From: DATGEO01 sp035310015 | GTDB taxonomy: Bacteria; Chloroflexota; Dormibacteria; Dormibacterales; Dormibacteraceae | Assembly (NCBI GenBank): GCA_035310015.1 | Contig: DATGEO010000119.1 | Coordinates: 1 to 12,190 of the forward strand | Reading direction: 5' to 3' | DNA: 12,190 nt | Part shown: in pieces, positions 1 through 7,715 of the stretch | Numbering within the stretch: the first letter of the stretch is position 1 | Layout of the letters: every line of letters starts with the position of its first letter | The notes under the pieces: model-generated | The model's input: the letters and a program-made list of their open reading frames with translations, nothing else | What the model was told of the DNA's origin: nothing | Database searches by the model: none | Made by a program: the position numbers and the translations under genes

Positions 1-61
1 CCGACACGACGCTCTGGTCGTTCTCCTGCTTTTCCTTTGGCGGTTGCTTCTCGTCTGCCAT
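1..61 (-). CDS. nuoI: NADH-quinone oxidoreductase subunit I, N-terminus only (partial)
   Basis: Only the first 20 codons are in the window, reading from an ATG at 61 down to the window edge: MADEKQPPKEKQENDQSVVS. This is a charged, Lys/Glu/Gln-rich leader with no domain visible yet. The identification rests on position: it starts 2 nt after the nuoH stop, where nuoI (the two-4Fe-4S ferredoxin-like subunit carrying N6a/N6b) sits in canonical nuo operons. A weak purine-rich ribosome-binding site (GAGTTAGAG) lies inside the nuoH stop region directly before the ATG. The hydrophilic leader would be an N-terminal extension compared with the usual short NuoI start. The ferredoxin motifs must lie outside the window, so subunit identity is inferred, not seen. 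Confidence 0.72.
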   Translation of the reverse strand, partial: MADEKQPPKEKQENDQSVVS

Positions 62-63
62 CT

Positions 64-1086
64 CTAACTCGTGACCGCGACCAAAATGACGCCGGTGACG
101 ATCACGTTGGCGATCGCCAGCGGCAGCAGCACCTTCCAGCCCAGGCGCATGAGCATGTCGTAGCGGAGGCGGGGAAACGTTCCGCGGAGCCAAATGTAAA
201 GGAACAGGAAGAGCACGATCTTGAGCAGGAAGGCGAGCACCGGCGGCACGATCCACAGGTACCAGCCGCCGAAGAACAGCAGCGCCGCCAGCGCCGAGAC
301 GGTGATCATGTTCACGTACTCGGCCAGGTAGTACATGACGAACTTCAGGCCCGAGTACTCGGTGAGGAAGCCGCCGATGAGCTCCTGCTCCGCCTCGGGC
401 AGGTCGAAAGGCGCGCGGTTCGTCTCCGCCACCGCCGCCATCACGTAGATGACGAAGCCAATCGGCGTGAGGATGATGAGCGGGATCGGCCCGTTGTACG
501 GGCCCCAGTGCACAGTGAACTGGACGATGTCGCGCAGGCGCAGCGAGCCGACGATCATGAACGTCGGCACCAGCGACAGGCCGAGCGCCATCTCGTAGCT
601 GATCAGCTGCGCGGCCGAGCGCAGGCCGCCGAGCAGCGAATACTTGTTGTTGGAGGCGTACCCGCCGAGCACGATCGCGTAGACGTTCAGCGAGCTGACC
701 GCGAAAACCAGCAGGATGCCGACGTTGAGGTCGGCGATCCAGTACTGGACGTTGTACCAGAGGCCGATGGGGATGACCGCCCAGGCCAGGAAGGCGGCGC
801 CGACCGCGATCGCCGGGGCGACGACGTAGATGACCCTGTCCGTCTCGGCCGGGATGAAGCTCTCTTTCAAAGCGAGCTTGATGCCGTCGGCCGCCAGCTG
901 CAGCAGCCCAAACGGACCCACGCGGTTCGGCCCGGGCCGGCGCTGGATGCGGCCGAGGGCGACGCGCTCGAACCAGACCGTGTAGGCGGTCGCGGTGAGC
1001 AGGACGAAGAAGAGCAGGAGCATGGCCACCACGACCACGACCCAGTGGCCGATGGCGTTTTCGTAGAACTGCTGGGCGGGGTTCAT
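64..1086 (-). CDS. nuoH: NADH-quinone oxidoreductase subunit H (membrane, quinone-site subunit)
   Basis: Membrane subunit of complex I (ND1 family), which links the peripheral arm to the proton-pumping arm and forms much of the quinone tunnel. The protein is 340 residues, normal for the family. It opens with a long hydrophobic helix after MNPAQQFYENAIGHW. It then has the ND1 signature RRPGPNRVGPFGLLQ followed by DGIKLALKE near residues 50-75, and the second signature ETNRAPFDLPEAEQELIGG in the large conserved loop near residues 210-230. Several further hydrophobic helices follow. The open frame extends far upstream, but the ATG at 1086 is chosen because it makes an ATGA 4 bp overlap with the nuoG stop and begins exactly where conservation begins. 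Expression is therefore coupled to nuoG. The upstream 199 codons of the open frame are a shadow of nuoG. Confidence 0.97.
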   Translation of the reverse strand: MNPAQQFYENAIGHWVVVVVAMLLLFFVLLTATAYTVWFERVALGRIQRRPGPNRVGPFGLLQLAADGIKLALKESFIPAETDRVIYVVAPAIAVGAAFLAWAVIPIGLWYNVQYWIADLNVGILLVFAVSSLNVYAIVLGGYASNNKYSLLGGLRSAAQLISYEMALGLSLVPTFMIVGSLRLRDIVQFTVHWGPYNGPIPLIILTPIGFVIYVMAAVAETNRAPFDLPEAEQELIGGFLTEYSGLKFVMYYLAEYVNMITVSALAALLFFGGWYLWIVPPVLAFLLKIVLFLFLYIWLRGTFPRLRYDMLMRLGWKVLLPLAIANVIVTGVILVAVTS

Positions 1087-2972
1087 GGTCGGGACGGGCC
1101 GAGGAGCACGGGGGTGGGCGCCGGCTCGGGCGCCGGCGGCCGGGCGAGCGCCGCGAAGGCGGGAATGCCCGAGGCCGCGTCGCGCTGGACCGGAATGAAG
1201 CCCGCATAGCCGAGGTCGAGCCCCAGACCGATCGCGAGCTCGCCGAGCACCTCCCACGACTCGCGGTAGGGCAGCCGCACCGGGATGGGCGGGCGCAGGA
1301 ACTGCACGGTCCCTTCCAGGTTCGTGTAGCTGCCCTGGCGCTCGGCGAAGGTCGTGGCCGGCAGCACGACCGCGGCCTTGTCGTACTCCGGGCGGCTGAG
1401 GTGGTCCCAAACGGCGAGGAAGCGAACGCTCGCCGGTACGCCCGCCATCGGCGGCGGGCCCCAGCTCAGCAGCGCCTCGACGCCGTCGAGCGAGTCCCAG
1501 CCGGCCACGCCGGCGGCGAGGGCTCCACGCTCGTTGGTCGCGCGGTACAGCCCCATCTGCTTGCCGCCCACCTTCGCCGCGAGCTCGCCGCATGCGGCCG
1601 CGAGGTCGGTCATGTCCTCGCTGCCGCGGCCGTCGCCGAACAGGATCGCGACCAGCCCGCCCGGACCCCCGGGGTTCTGCAGCCACTCGTGGCCCGCGAG
1701 CCTGCGCACCTCCGCCGCCGCCGAGCCCGGCGTGTTGCGGACGTGCACCGTTCCGGGGTGGCGGTCGAAGTCGACCGACTCGGGGTGCACGACGATGAGC
1801 TTCGCGCCGCGCTTGGACACGGCCTTCTTGACGCGCAGGTCGATGACCGGCAGGTCGTTCTCGAGGTCGGAGGCGACGACGATGACGACCTTCGCGTCAT
1901 CTATCTCTTTGATCTTCAGCGACTCGCCTTCCGGCGCGGGGAGGGCGGTGCGGCCGTGCATCTTGACCCGCGCGCCCCTCAGCGGGCCGTCGAGCAGCTT
2001 GCGGAAGAGGAACGCCTCCTCGTTGGTGATGTCCTGGGGCAGCGAGATGCCGAGCTTTGCGCCCTTGCCCTTGATTCCGGCCGCGAGCGTGCTCAGCGCG
2101 ACGTTCCAGGTCGCGCGCTCGCCGTTGACGAGGGGCGTGCGCAGGCGGTTCGGGTCGTTGACGTCGGTGTAGTCGAACCGGCCGCGGTCGCAGATCCAGC
2201 CGTCGTCGATGTCGTCGTTCTCGCGCGACGTGATGCGCACGAGCTGCCCGCGCCGCTGCCACATGGTCACGTTGCAGCCCACCGCGCACTTCGAGCACAC
2301 GCTGGCGGTGTGCGACATGTCCCACGGCCGTGACTCGAAACGCCATACGCGTGAGGTCAGGGCGCCGACGGGGCAGAGGTCGATGATGTTGCCGCTGAAG
2401 ACCGAGGTCAGCGGCTGGTCGAACTGGCTCGTGATGTAGGACTCGACGCCGCGCTGGCCGGTGGTCAGCTCCTGCTCCCATGCGATCTCGTCGTAGTAGC
2501 GGGTGCAGCGGTAGCAGAGCACGCAGCGCTCGCGGTCGAGCGCGATGTTCGGCGAGAGGGGGATGGGCTTCTTGAAGTGCAGGCGAGGGCCGTCGATGCG
2601 GCTGATGGGGTAGCCGTGGCGGAACGTGAAGTCCTGCAGCGGGCACTCGCCGCCCTTGTCGCAGACCGGGCAGTCGAGGGGGTGGTTCGCGAGCTCGAAC
2701 TCGAGGATGTCCCCGCGCGCCTGCACCGCCATCGCGGTGTGGGTCTTGATGACCATGCCCTCGGCGACCGGGGTGGTGCAAGCCGTCTGCGGGCGCGGCG
2801 GTCCCGGTGCCATCTCCACCAGGCACATGCGGCAGGCGCCGACGGTGTCGAGCTTGTGGTGGTAGCAGAAGACCGGGATCTCGATGCCGACGGTCTTGGC
2901 GGCCTCGACCACGAGCGTGCCGGCGGGCACGGTCACCTTGTGGCCGTCGATGGTGAGGTTTACGTCAGGCAT
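1083..2972 (-). CDS. nuoG: NADH-quinone oxidoreductase subunit G (iron-sulphur subunit)
   Basis: Peripheral-arm subunit (75 kDa family) that carries electrons from NuoF towards NuoI and NuoB. Four cluster sites are visible. A 2Fe-2S ferredoxin domain has Cys36, 47, 50 and 65. An N3-type 4Fe-4S site has His97 (HPLD), Cys101, 104 and 110. A further 4Fe-4S site has Cys150, 153, 156 and Cys200 (CPVGAL). A fourth Cys-x2-Cys-x3-Cys-x27-Cys set (226, 229, 233, 261) matches the optional N7 cluster known from Thermus and E. coli. Residues from about 290 to 629 form a degenerate molybdopterin-oxidoreductase domain. At 629 residues the protein is short; family members often run 680-900, and the shortening is in this C-terminal domain. 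The ATG at 2972 overlaps the nuoF end by 8 bp, and the stop overlaps the nuoH start. Confidence 0.96.
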   Translation of the reverse strand: MPDVNLTIDGHKVTVPAGTLVVEAAKTVGIEIPVFCYHHKLDTVGACRMCLVEMAPGPPRPQTACTTPVAEGMVIKTHTAMAVQARGDILEFELANHPLDCPVCDKGGECPLQDFTFRHGYPISRIDGPRLHFKKPIPLSPNIALDRERCVLCYRCTRYYDEIAWEQELTTGQRGVESYITSQFDQPLTSVFSGNIIDLCPVGALTSRVWRFESRPWDMSHTASVCSKCAVGCNVTMWQRRGQLVRITSRENDDIDDGWICDRGRFDYTDVNDPNRLRTPLVNGERATWNVALSTLAAGIKGKGAKLGISLPQDITNEEAFLFRKLLDGPLRGARVKMHGRTALPAPEGESLKIKEIDDAKVVIVVASDLENDLPVIDLRVKKAVSKRGAKLIVVHPESVDFDRHPGTVHVRNTPGSAAAEVRRLAGHEWLQNPGGPGGLVAILFGDGRGSEDMTDLAAACGELAAKVGGKQMGLYRATNERGALAAGVAGWDSLDGVEALLSWGPPPMAGVPASVRFLAVWDHLSRPEYDKAAVVLPATTFAERQGSYTNLEGTVQFLRPPIPVRLPYRESWEVLGELAIGLGLDLGYAGFIPVQRDAASGIPAFAALARPPAPEPAPTPVLLGPSRP

Positions 2973-4275
2973 TCGCCGTCACCTTGCCGACGTTGCACTC
3001 GTGGCGCAGGGCATGGTCCTCGTACTCCTCGCGGAAGTGGCGGAGCGTCGAGTCGATGACCCAGCCGCCGGAGTCGCCGAGGCCGCACAGGCAGCGCCCG
3101 TTCTGCAGGCCGTCGGAGACGCGCTGCAGGATGTCGAGCTCGACCTGCGAGCCGTGGTTGGCGAGTATCCGCTCGTACGTGCGCACCGCCCAGTCCTGGC
3201 CGACCCGGCACGGCGTGCACTTGCCGCACGACTCGTGGGCGTAGAACTGCAGCAGCCGGTGGGCGGCTTTGACCACGCAGCCCGAGTCGTCCATCACGAT
3301 CACGCCGCCGGAACCGCCCATGGACCGCGCGGCGGCCAGCGCCTCCATGTCGCAGGTGGTGTCGAGCATCGACTTCGGCAGCACGGGCGCCGACGAGCCG
3401 CCGGGCCAGAAGACCTTCACGTCGCGGCCGTCCGGAGGCCCGCCGGCGAGCTCCATGATGATGTGGCGGAAGGTCTTCCCCAGCTCGACCTCGTAGACGC
3501 CGGGCTTCTTCACATTGCCGCTGACCGTCAGCAGCCGCGTGCCCGGAGACTTCTCGGTGCCGAACTTCACGTACTCGGCGGCGCCGTGGTTGATGATCCA
3601 GGGCACGGTCGCGAGCGTCTCGACGTTGTTGAGCAGCGTCGGCCTGCCCCACGCGCCCTTGACCGCGGGGAAGGGGGGACGTGACCGCGGCTGGGCGCGC
3701 TTGCCCTCGAGCGACTCGAGCAGGGCCGTCTCCTCGCCGCAGATGTAGGCGCCGTGGCCGCGGTACAGCTGGATGTCGAGCGGGTAGTCCTTGCCGAACG
3801 GGTTCGGCCCGAGATAGCCCTTGGCCCGGGCCTCTGCGATCGCCTCGACCAGCATCCGGTAGGGGCGGTCGTACTCGCCGCGGATGTACACCCAGGCCTG
3901 GTTCGCGCCGACCGCGTAGGCCGCGATCATGATGCCCTCGAGCAGCATGTGCGGCGAGTTCTCGAGGATGTAGCGATCCTTGGCCGTGCCCGGCTCGGAC
4001 TCGTCGGCGTTGACGACGACGTACTTCTCGCCGGGCGCGTTGCGGTTGATGAAGCTCCACTTCGCCCCGGTCGCGAAACCCGCGCCGCCGCGGCCGCGCA
4101 GGCCCGACGCCTTGACCTCGTTGGTGATGGCGGCGGGCTCCATGTCGAAGAGGGCCTTCTTCAAGGCCGCGTAGCCGCCGGCCTCGGACTCGTAGACCTC
4201 CAGCTTGTGCAGGTCGGGCGTGCCGAAATGCTCGGTGACGACCGGCCCGCCGACGGTGCCGCGCAGTTCAGCCAT
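2965..4275 (-). CDS. nuoF: NADH-quinone oxidoreductase subunit F (NADH/FMN-binding)
   Basis: The NADH-oxidising subunit (51 kDa family), which binds NADH and FMN and carries the 4Fe-4S N3 cluster; it acts at the tip of the peripheral arm in the cytoplasm. The 436-residue length is normal. The glycine-rich FMN/NADH segment GLRGRGGAGF is at residues 58-67, followed by NADESEPGT at about 89-97 and the GAYICGEETALLESLEG stretch at about 175-191. Cluster ligands are Cys350, 353 and 356 (SCGKCTPCR in the family; here ESCGKCTPCR) and Cys397 in LCGLGD, with an extra nearby Cys395. The start ATG at 4275 overlaps the nuoE end by 8 bp, and the stop overlaps nuoG by 8 bp, so translation is probably coupled through nuoE-F-G. 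Confidence 0.97.
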   Translation of the reverse strand: MAELRGTVGGPVVTEHFGTPDLHKLEVYESEAGGYAALKKALFDMEPAAITNEVKASGLRGRGGAGFATGAKWSFINRNAPGEKYVVVNADESEPGTAKDRYILENSPHMLLEGIMIAAYAVGANQAWVYIRGEYDRPYRMLVEAIAEARAKGYLGPNPFGKDYPLDIQLYRGHGAYICGEETALLESLEGKRAQPRSRPPFPAVKGAWGRPTLLNNVETLATVPWIINHGAAEYVKFGTEKSPGTRLLTVSGNVKKPGVYEVELGKTFRHIIMELAGGPPDGRDVKVFWPGGSSAPVLPKSMLDTTCDMEALAAARSMGGSGGVIVMDDSGCVVKAAHRLLQFYAHESCGKCTPCRVGQDWAVRTYERILANHGSQVELDILQRVSDGLQNGRCLCGLGDSGGWVIDSTLRHFREEYEDHALRHECNVGKVTANA

Positions 4276-4843
4276 CGGCCGGCTTCTTGGTGCGCGGGGT
4301 GCGGCGCGACGCGGGCTTGTGTGCGGGCGCTGCCGCCGGTTCGGACGCGACCTTCTTGTAGCGGCGCGGCAGCCGGCAGTCGTTCACGAGGTTGTCGATC
4401 TTGGCCACGGTCAGGTCGTACTCGTAGCGGTGGTCGACGCGGCACATCGGCGCGTACTCGCAGGCGCCGAGGCACTCGACCTCCTCGTAGGAGAACATGC
4501 CGTCCTTCGAGACCTCACCCGGCGCGCTGACCCCGACGGCCTCTTTGAGCCGGCCGACGACCTCGGCGGCGCCGCGGATCATGCAGCTCAGGTTCGTGCA
4601 CATGTAGAAGTGATGCTGGCCGGTCGGCTGGTGGTGGAAGAGCGTGTAGAACGTGGCGACGCCCTCGACGTAGCCCGGGTCGAGCTGGAGCGCCTGCGCC
4701 ACCTCGCTCATGGCCTCGGGCGTGAGGTGGCCGAGCTCCTCCTGCGCGAGGTCGAGCGCGGGCATCACCGCCGACCGCGGCTGCGGGTACTTCGGGGGCA
4801 GGTCGCGGATCTCCTGCAGCAAGTGCTCGGAGAGAGCGCTCAT
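4268..4843 (-). CDS. nuoE: NADH-quinone oxidoreductase subunit E (2Fe-2S subunit)
   Basis: The 24 kDa-family subunit with a thioredoxin-like fold holding the 2Fe-2S cluster N1a next to the FMN of NuoF. The helical N-terminal half contains the family stretch VEGVATFYTLFHHQPTG (about 59-75). The four ligands are Cys82 and Cys87 (MCTNLSC) and Cys124 and Cys128 (ECLGAC), with spacing typical of the family. Residues from about 160 to 191 form a basic Ala/Pro/Lys/Arg tail beyond the conserved domain, probably disordered; such tails occur in high-GC Gram-positive-type proteins. The start ATG at 4843 forms an ATGA overlap with the nuoD stop. Confidence 0.96.
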   Translation of the reverse strand: MSALSEHLLQEIRDLPPKYPQPRSAVMPALDLAQEELGHLTPEAMSEVAQALQLDPGYVEGVATFYTLFHHQPTGQHHFYMCTNLSCMIRGAAEVVGRLKEAVGVSAPGEVSKDGMFSYEEVECLGACEYAPMCRVDHRYEYDLTVAKIDNLVNDCRLPRRYKKVASEPAAAPAHKPASRRTPRTKKPADG

Positions 4844-6087
4844 CTATCGACGTCACCGAGCACGGTGTCCGCGGTCCCGATGATGGCGATCATGTCCGCG
4901 ATCATGCCGTTCATCGCCATGCGCTCGAGCGCCTGCAGGTTCACGAACGAAGCCGAGCGGAACTTCACGCGGCGCGGCTTGTGGGTGCCGTCGCTGACGA
5001 CGTAGCAGCCGTTCTCGCCGCGGCCCGACTCGACCGCGACGTACGCATCCCCCGCGGGCACCGAGTAGCCCTCGGTGAAGAGCTTGAAGTGGTGGATGAC
5101 CGCCTCCATCGAGGTCTCGAGCTCTTCGCGCGGCGGCGGCAGCATCTTGCGGTCGTCGACGTTGACCGGGCCGTCGGGCAGGCGGTTGAGCCCCTGGTCG
5201 AGGATGCGCACGGCCTCGCGCATCTCCTTGATGCGGATCTTGTAGCGGCCGTAGCAGTCGCACGCGTCGTCGACGGCGACCTCGAAGTCGTAGTTCTCGT
5301 AGCCGGAGTAGGGCATGTTCTTGCGCAGGTCCCAGCTGACGCCGGAGCCCCGCAGCATCGGCCCGCTGGCGCCGAGGACCTTCGCGTCCGCGGCCGACAG
5401 GTAGCCGATGCCGATCGTCCGCGAACGGAAGATCGGGTTCATCGTCAGCAGGTCTTCGTACTCGTCGATGTGCTTCGGCATCTCGCGCACGAACTTCGCG
5501 AGCATCTCGAGGAAGCGCGGTGTCGCGTCGGCCATCACGCCGCCCGGGCGGATGTACGAAGTGTGCATCCGGAAGCCGGAGATCTCCTCGTTCATGTCGA
5601 GGATGGTGTCCCGCTCGCGGAAGCAGTACATCAGCATCGACATCGCCCCGAGCTCGATGCCGCTGGTGCCGAGCCACACCAGGTGGGAGGCGATGCGCGT
5701 GAGCTCGGACATGATCACGCGCAGCGCCTGCGCGCGAGGCGGCACCTCGACGCCCATCAGCTTCTCGACCGCCAGCGCGTACGCGAGATTGTTGATCGGC
5801 GGCGAGAGGTAGTCGTGGCGGTCGGTGACGACCACGGCCTGCTGCCAGCGCAGCGTCTCGGCCTGCTTCTCGATGCCGGTGTGCAGGTAGCCGATGACCG
5901 GCTTCAGACGCTTGATCCTCTCGCCGTCGAGGTCGACGATGAGGCGGAGCACGCCGTGGGTCGAGGGGTGGTGCGGGCCGAAGTTGACGGTGAGGATCTC
6001 GCCGCCGAACGCTCCGTGCTCGCCCGTGCGGCTGATGGTCACGCCCTCGGTGCCCGGAACCGGCTGGGTGGTGGTGGTGTCGCTCAT
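4840..6087 (-). CDS. nuoD: NADH-quinone oxidoreductase subunit D (49 kDa, quinone-binding)
   Basis: Peripheral-arm subunit that, with NuoB, forms the quinone headgroup pocket. It descends from the large subunit of NiFe hydrogenases. The 415-residue length is normal. The signature FGPHHPSTHGVLRL is at residues 36-49; His40 is the likely quinone-contacting histidine and Tyr93 (HDYLSP) the partner tyrosine, by alignment to the Thermus Nqo4 residues. YLHTGIEK follows at about 67-74. The C-terminus GDVDR is the classical family ending. The ATG at 6087 is preceded after the nuoC stop by a 10 nt spacer carrying a good Shine-Dalgarno (GAAGGGCGAGG, partly inside the nuoC stop), the clearest ribosome-binding site in the operon. 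The stop overlaps nuoE by 4 bp. Confidence 0.97.
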   Translation of the reverse strand: MSDTTTTQPVPGTEGVTISRTGEHGAFGGEILTVNFGPHHPSTHGVLRLIVDLDGERIKRLKPVIGYLHTGIEKQAETLRWQQAVVVTDRHDYLSPPINNLAYALAVEKLMGVEVPPRAQALRVIMSELTRIASHLVWLGTSGIELGAMSMLMYCFRERDTILDMNEEISGFRMHTSYIRPGGVMADATPRFLEMLAKFVREMPKHIDEYEDLLTMNPIFRSRTIGIGYLSAADAKVLGASGPMLRGSGVSWDLRKNMPYSGYENYDFEVAVDDACDCYGRYKIRIKEMREAVRILDQGLNRLPDGPVNVDDRKMLPPPREELETSMEAVIHHFKLFTEGYSVPAGDAYVAVESGRGENGCYVVSDGTHKPRRVKFRSASFVNLQALERMAMNGMIADMIAIIGTADTVLGDVDR

Positions 6088-6097
6088 GCCTCGCCCT

Positions 6098-6586
6098 TCA
6101 TGCCTTGTCCGGAGCCGTCTGCCACAGCTCGTGCTCTTCCGAGAACTCCACCACCTCGCCGCCGACCGGATAGTCGCGGCGCAGCGGGTGGCCGACCCAG
6201 TCGTCGGGCATGAGGATGCGGGTCAGCTCGGGGTGGCCGTTGAACCTGATCCCGAACAGGTCGTAGGTCTCCCGCTCGTCCCAGTTGGCGGGCGGGAAGA
6301 GATCGGCGACGGAGTCGATCTCGGGCGGGTCGCCGTCGACGAAGGCGCGGACCCGGAGGTCGCGCAGCTTCTCCATGTCGCGCAGCTGGTAGACGAGCTC
6401 GTAGCGTCCGGGCCACTCCGGCCGCGAGTTGTCGGCGAGGTGGTCGACGCAGGTGAGGAAGACCAGGAGCCGGAAGCCTTCGTCCTTCAGCGCGCCGAGC
6501 GCCGCCTTCACGTTGGCGGCTTCGACGGTGATCCAGTCGTCGCCGGCGCTCTGGCCGCGGTCGGCGATCAGATTGTCCGCGATCAC
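6098..6586 (-). CDS. nuoC: NADH-quinone oxidoreductase subunit C (30 kDa)
   Basis: The 30 kDa-family subunit, a cluster-free structural part of the peripheral arm bound to NuoD. It is 162 residues when started at the GTG at 6586. The family signature is complete at about residues 100-140: NWDERETYDLFGIRFNGHP, then LTRILMPDDWVGHPLRRDYP. The open frame continues upstream into nuoB with other possible starts. GTG 6586 is preferred because it gives a GTGA 4 bp overlap with the nuoB stop, the same coupling seen elsewhere in this operon, and because the upstream translation (Arg/Pro/Ala-rich) is clearly the nuoB shadow. It is a separate nuoC, not a nuoCD fusion as in E. coli. Confidence 0.95.
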   Translation of the reverse strand: MIADNLIADRGQSAGDDWITVEAANVKAALGALKDEGFRLLVFLTCVDHLADNSRPEWPGRYELVYQLRDMEKLRDLRVRAFVDGDPPEIDSVADLFPPANWDERETYDLFGIRFNGHPELTRILMPDDWVGHPLRRDYPVGGEVVEFSEEHELWQTAPDKA

Positions 6587-7071
6587 TGGCGTGGAAAGAT
6601 CCCCTGGGCCTTGATCCTGGCCTGCAGGATCATCAGCGCGTTCAGCAGGTCTTCGGGGCGCGGGGGGCAGCCGGGGATGTACACGTCGACGGGCACGATC
6701 TTGTCCACGCCCTGCAGCAGCGCGTAGTTGTTGAAGACGCCGCCGGTGGAGGCGCACGCGCCCATCGAGATCACCCACTTCGGTTCGGGCATCTGGTCGT
6801 AGATCGTGCGCAGGATCGGCGCCATCTTCTGGGAGACGCGCCCGGAGACGATCATCAGGTCGGCCTGCCGCGGCGACGCGCGCATGGCCTCGGAGCCGAA
6901 GCGGGCGATGTCCACCGACGCGGTGGCGGAGTGGATCATCTCGATCGCGCAGCACGCGAGGCCGAACTGGGCCGGCCAGACCGAGTTGCCCCGACCCCAG
7001 CCGATGACCTTGCCGAGGGTCGTGGTGAGGACGTTCTCGCCCAGGCTTGCGACCAGGTCTTCTAGTCCCAC
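6583..7071 (-). CDS. nuoB: NADH-quinone oxidoreductase subunit B (N2 cluster)
   Basis: The PSST/20 kDa subunit, which holds the terminal 4Fe-4S cluster N2 that reduces quinone. From the GTG at 7071 it is 162 residues. Ligands are Cys40 and Cys41 (GLACCAIEM), Cys106 (MGACAST) and Cys135 (IPGCPPRPE); the tandem cysteines are the family hallmark. The frame stays open 45 codons upstream to an ATG at 7206, but that stretch is Arg/Ser-rich, resembles nothing in the family and coincides with the intergenic repeat. GTG 7071 has a GAGGG Shine-Dalgarno with 9 nt spacing and starts with MGLEDLVASLGENVLTTTL, typical of NuoB. Unlike the rest of the operon it does not touch its upstream neighbour: 175 bp separate it from nuoA. 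Confidence 0.96.
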   Translation of the reverse strand: MGLEDLVASLGENVLTTTLGKVIGWGRGNSVWPAQFGLACCAIEMIHSATASVDIARFGSEAMRASPRQADLMIVSGRVSQKMAPILRTIYDQMPEPKWVISMGACASTGGVFNNYALLQGVDKIVPVDVYIPGCPPRPEDLLNALMILQARIKAQGIFPRQ

Positions 7072-7087
7072 GGCAGGAGTCCCTCGT

Positions 7088-7229
7088 CGAGAGATTCGGT
7101 GATCCAGGGGGCCGAGATTCGGCCGACGCGACGAGCAGCGGAGCGAGCGCATCTGAACGATTCGTGAGCGAGCAGCACAGGAGCGGAGGCCGAAGATCGG
7201 TCGCATGGGCGCCGAAGATCCGGCGAGGG
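7088..7229. repeat. Intergenic repeat, copy 1 (nuoA-nuoB spacer)
   Basis: First of two related non-coding units in the window, in the same orientation as the second. It has three conserved blocks in order: CGAGAGATTCGG (7088-7099), a 49 bp core (7128-7176) identical to copy 2 at 47 of 49 positions, and a 24 bp block (7206-7229) containing GGGCGCCGAAGATCC, identical at 23 of 24. The core begins near and ends with the same octamer CGAGCAGC (7132-7139, 7169-7176) and has two GAGCGAGC octamers. Local structure includes a hairpin GGCCGA-GAT-TCGGCC (7110-7124) and a 9 bp inverted repeat ACAGGAGCG/CGCTCCTGT (7177-7185 with 7230-7238). It fills almost all of the only long gap inside the nuo genes. 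It is not an insertion sequence: there is no transposase and it is too short. Confidence 0.85.
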
Positions 7230-7246
7230 CGCTCCTGTCCGGGGGA

Positions 7247-7603
7247 CTAGTCCCAATCGAGGCCTCCGTTGCGCCAGATGTGGGCCAGCGCGACCAGCAG
7301 GATGCCCATGAACACCAGCATCTCGATGAGGCCGAACCACTTGAGCTGGCGCAGGAGCACCGCCCACGGGTAGAAGAAGACGGCCTCGACGTCGAAGATT
7401 ATGAAAAGCATCGCCGTCAGGTAGAAGCGCACGGAGAGGCGCCGGTGGGCGGGGCTGTCGGGGATGTTGCCCGACTCGTAGGGCAGGAGCTTCTTGCGGT
7501 GCGGCTTCGACGGACCGAGCACGAAGCTCAGGGAGACGATGGCGCCGAGGAGGCCGAGAACTATCAGGACGTAGATCAGCAGTGGGACGTAGGTCTCGAG
7601 CAA
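7247..7603 (-). CDS. nuoA: NADH-quinone oxidoreductase subunit A
   Basis: Small membrane subunit of complex I (ND3 family) at the junction of the two arms. It is 118 residues, with three hydrophobic helices: about 5-27, the segment around FYLTAMLFIIFDVEAVFFYPWAV, and the last around IEMLVFMGILLVALAHIW. The family motif LLPYESGNIP is in the first loop, which in ND3 carries the quinone-site gating loop; FDVEAVF supplies the conserved buried acidic residues. The start is TTG at 7603. No ATG or GTG exists between it and the in-frame TGA at 7621, so TTG is the only sensible choice. A GAGG lies 13 nt upstream, a rather long spacing. It is the first gene of the operon. Confidence 0.95.
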   Translation of the reverse strand: MLETYVPLLIYVLIVLGLLGAIVSLSFVLGPSKPHRKKLLPYESGNIPDSPAHRRLSVRFYLTAMLFIIFDVEAVFFYPWAVLLRQLKWFGLIEMLVFMGILLVALAHIWRNGGLDWD

Positions 7604-7650
7604 GTTTCCGAAGCGGCCTCAGGGTGAAGGGGCTTTAGGGAACGGCGTTA

Positions 7651-7677
7651 ATTCTACTTGGGCCTTGAGAAAGTCAT
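7651..7677 (-). promoter_or_regulatory. Candidate promoter of the nuo operon
   Basis: Read on the minus strand, TAGAAT (7656-7651) differs from the TATAAT -10 consensus at one base. ATGACT (7677-7672) is a partial -35 match (4 of 6) with a 15 nt spacer, which is short. Transcription would begin near 7644 and give about 40 nt of leader before the nuoA TTG. The surrounding 7630-7660 region is clearly more AT-rich than its neighbours, which supports a regulatory role. The -10 is reasonable; the -35 is weak. Confidence 0.4.
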
Positions 7678-7715
7678 GGGGTCGCGTCGCGCGAGCCGCG
7701 GCCGAAAAGCCTCGG

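Noticed and set aside
37..1209. Long plus-strand open frame of 390 codons opposite nuoH
   Set aside because: It is antisense to well-conserved nuoH and nuoG, and its product is a low-complexity Asp/Arg/His/Gln-rich chain typical of the reverse frame of high-GC genes.
4981..6213. Plus-strand open frame of 410 codons opposite nuoD
   Set aside because: Same shadow pattern (Val/Asp/Arg/His-rich, no domain); nuoD on the other strand carries all family motifs.
7072..7206. 45-residue N-terminal extension of NuoB starting at ATG 7206
   Set aside because: The extension is Arg/Ser-rich, coincides with the repeated non-coding element and precedes a GTG with a good Shine-Dalgarno at the family-typical start.
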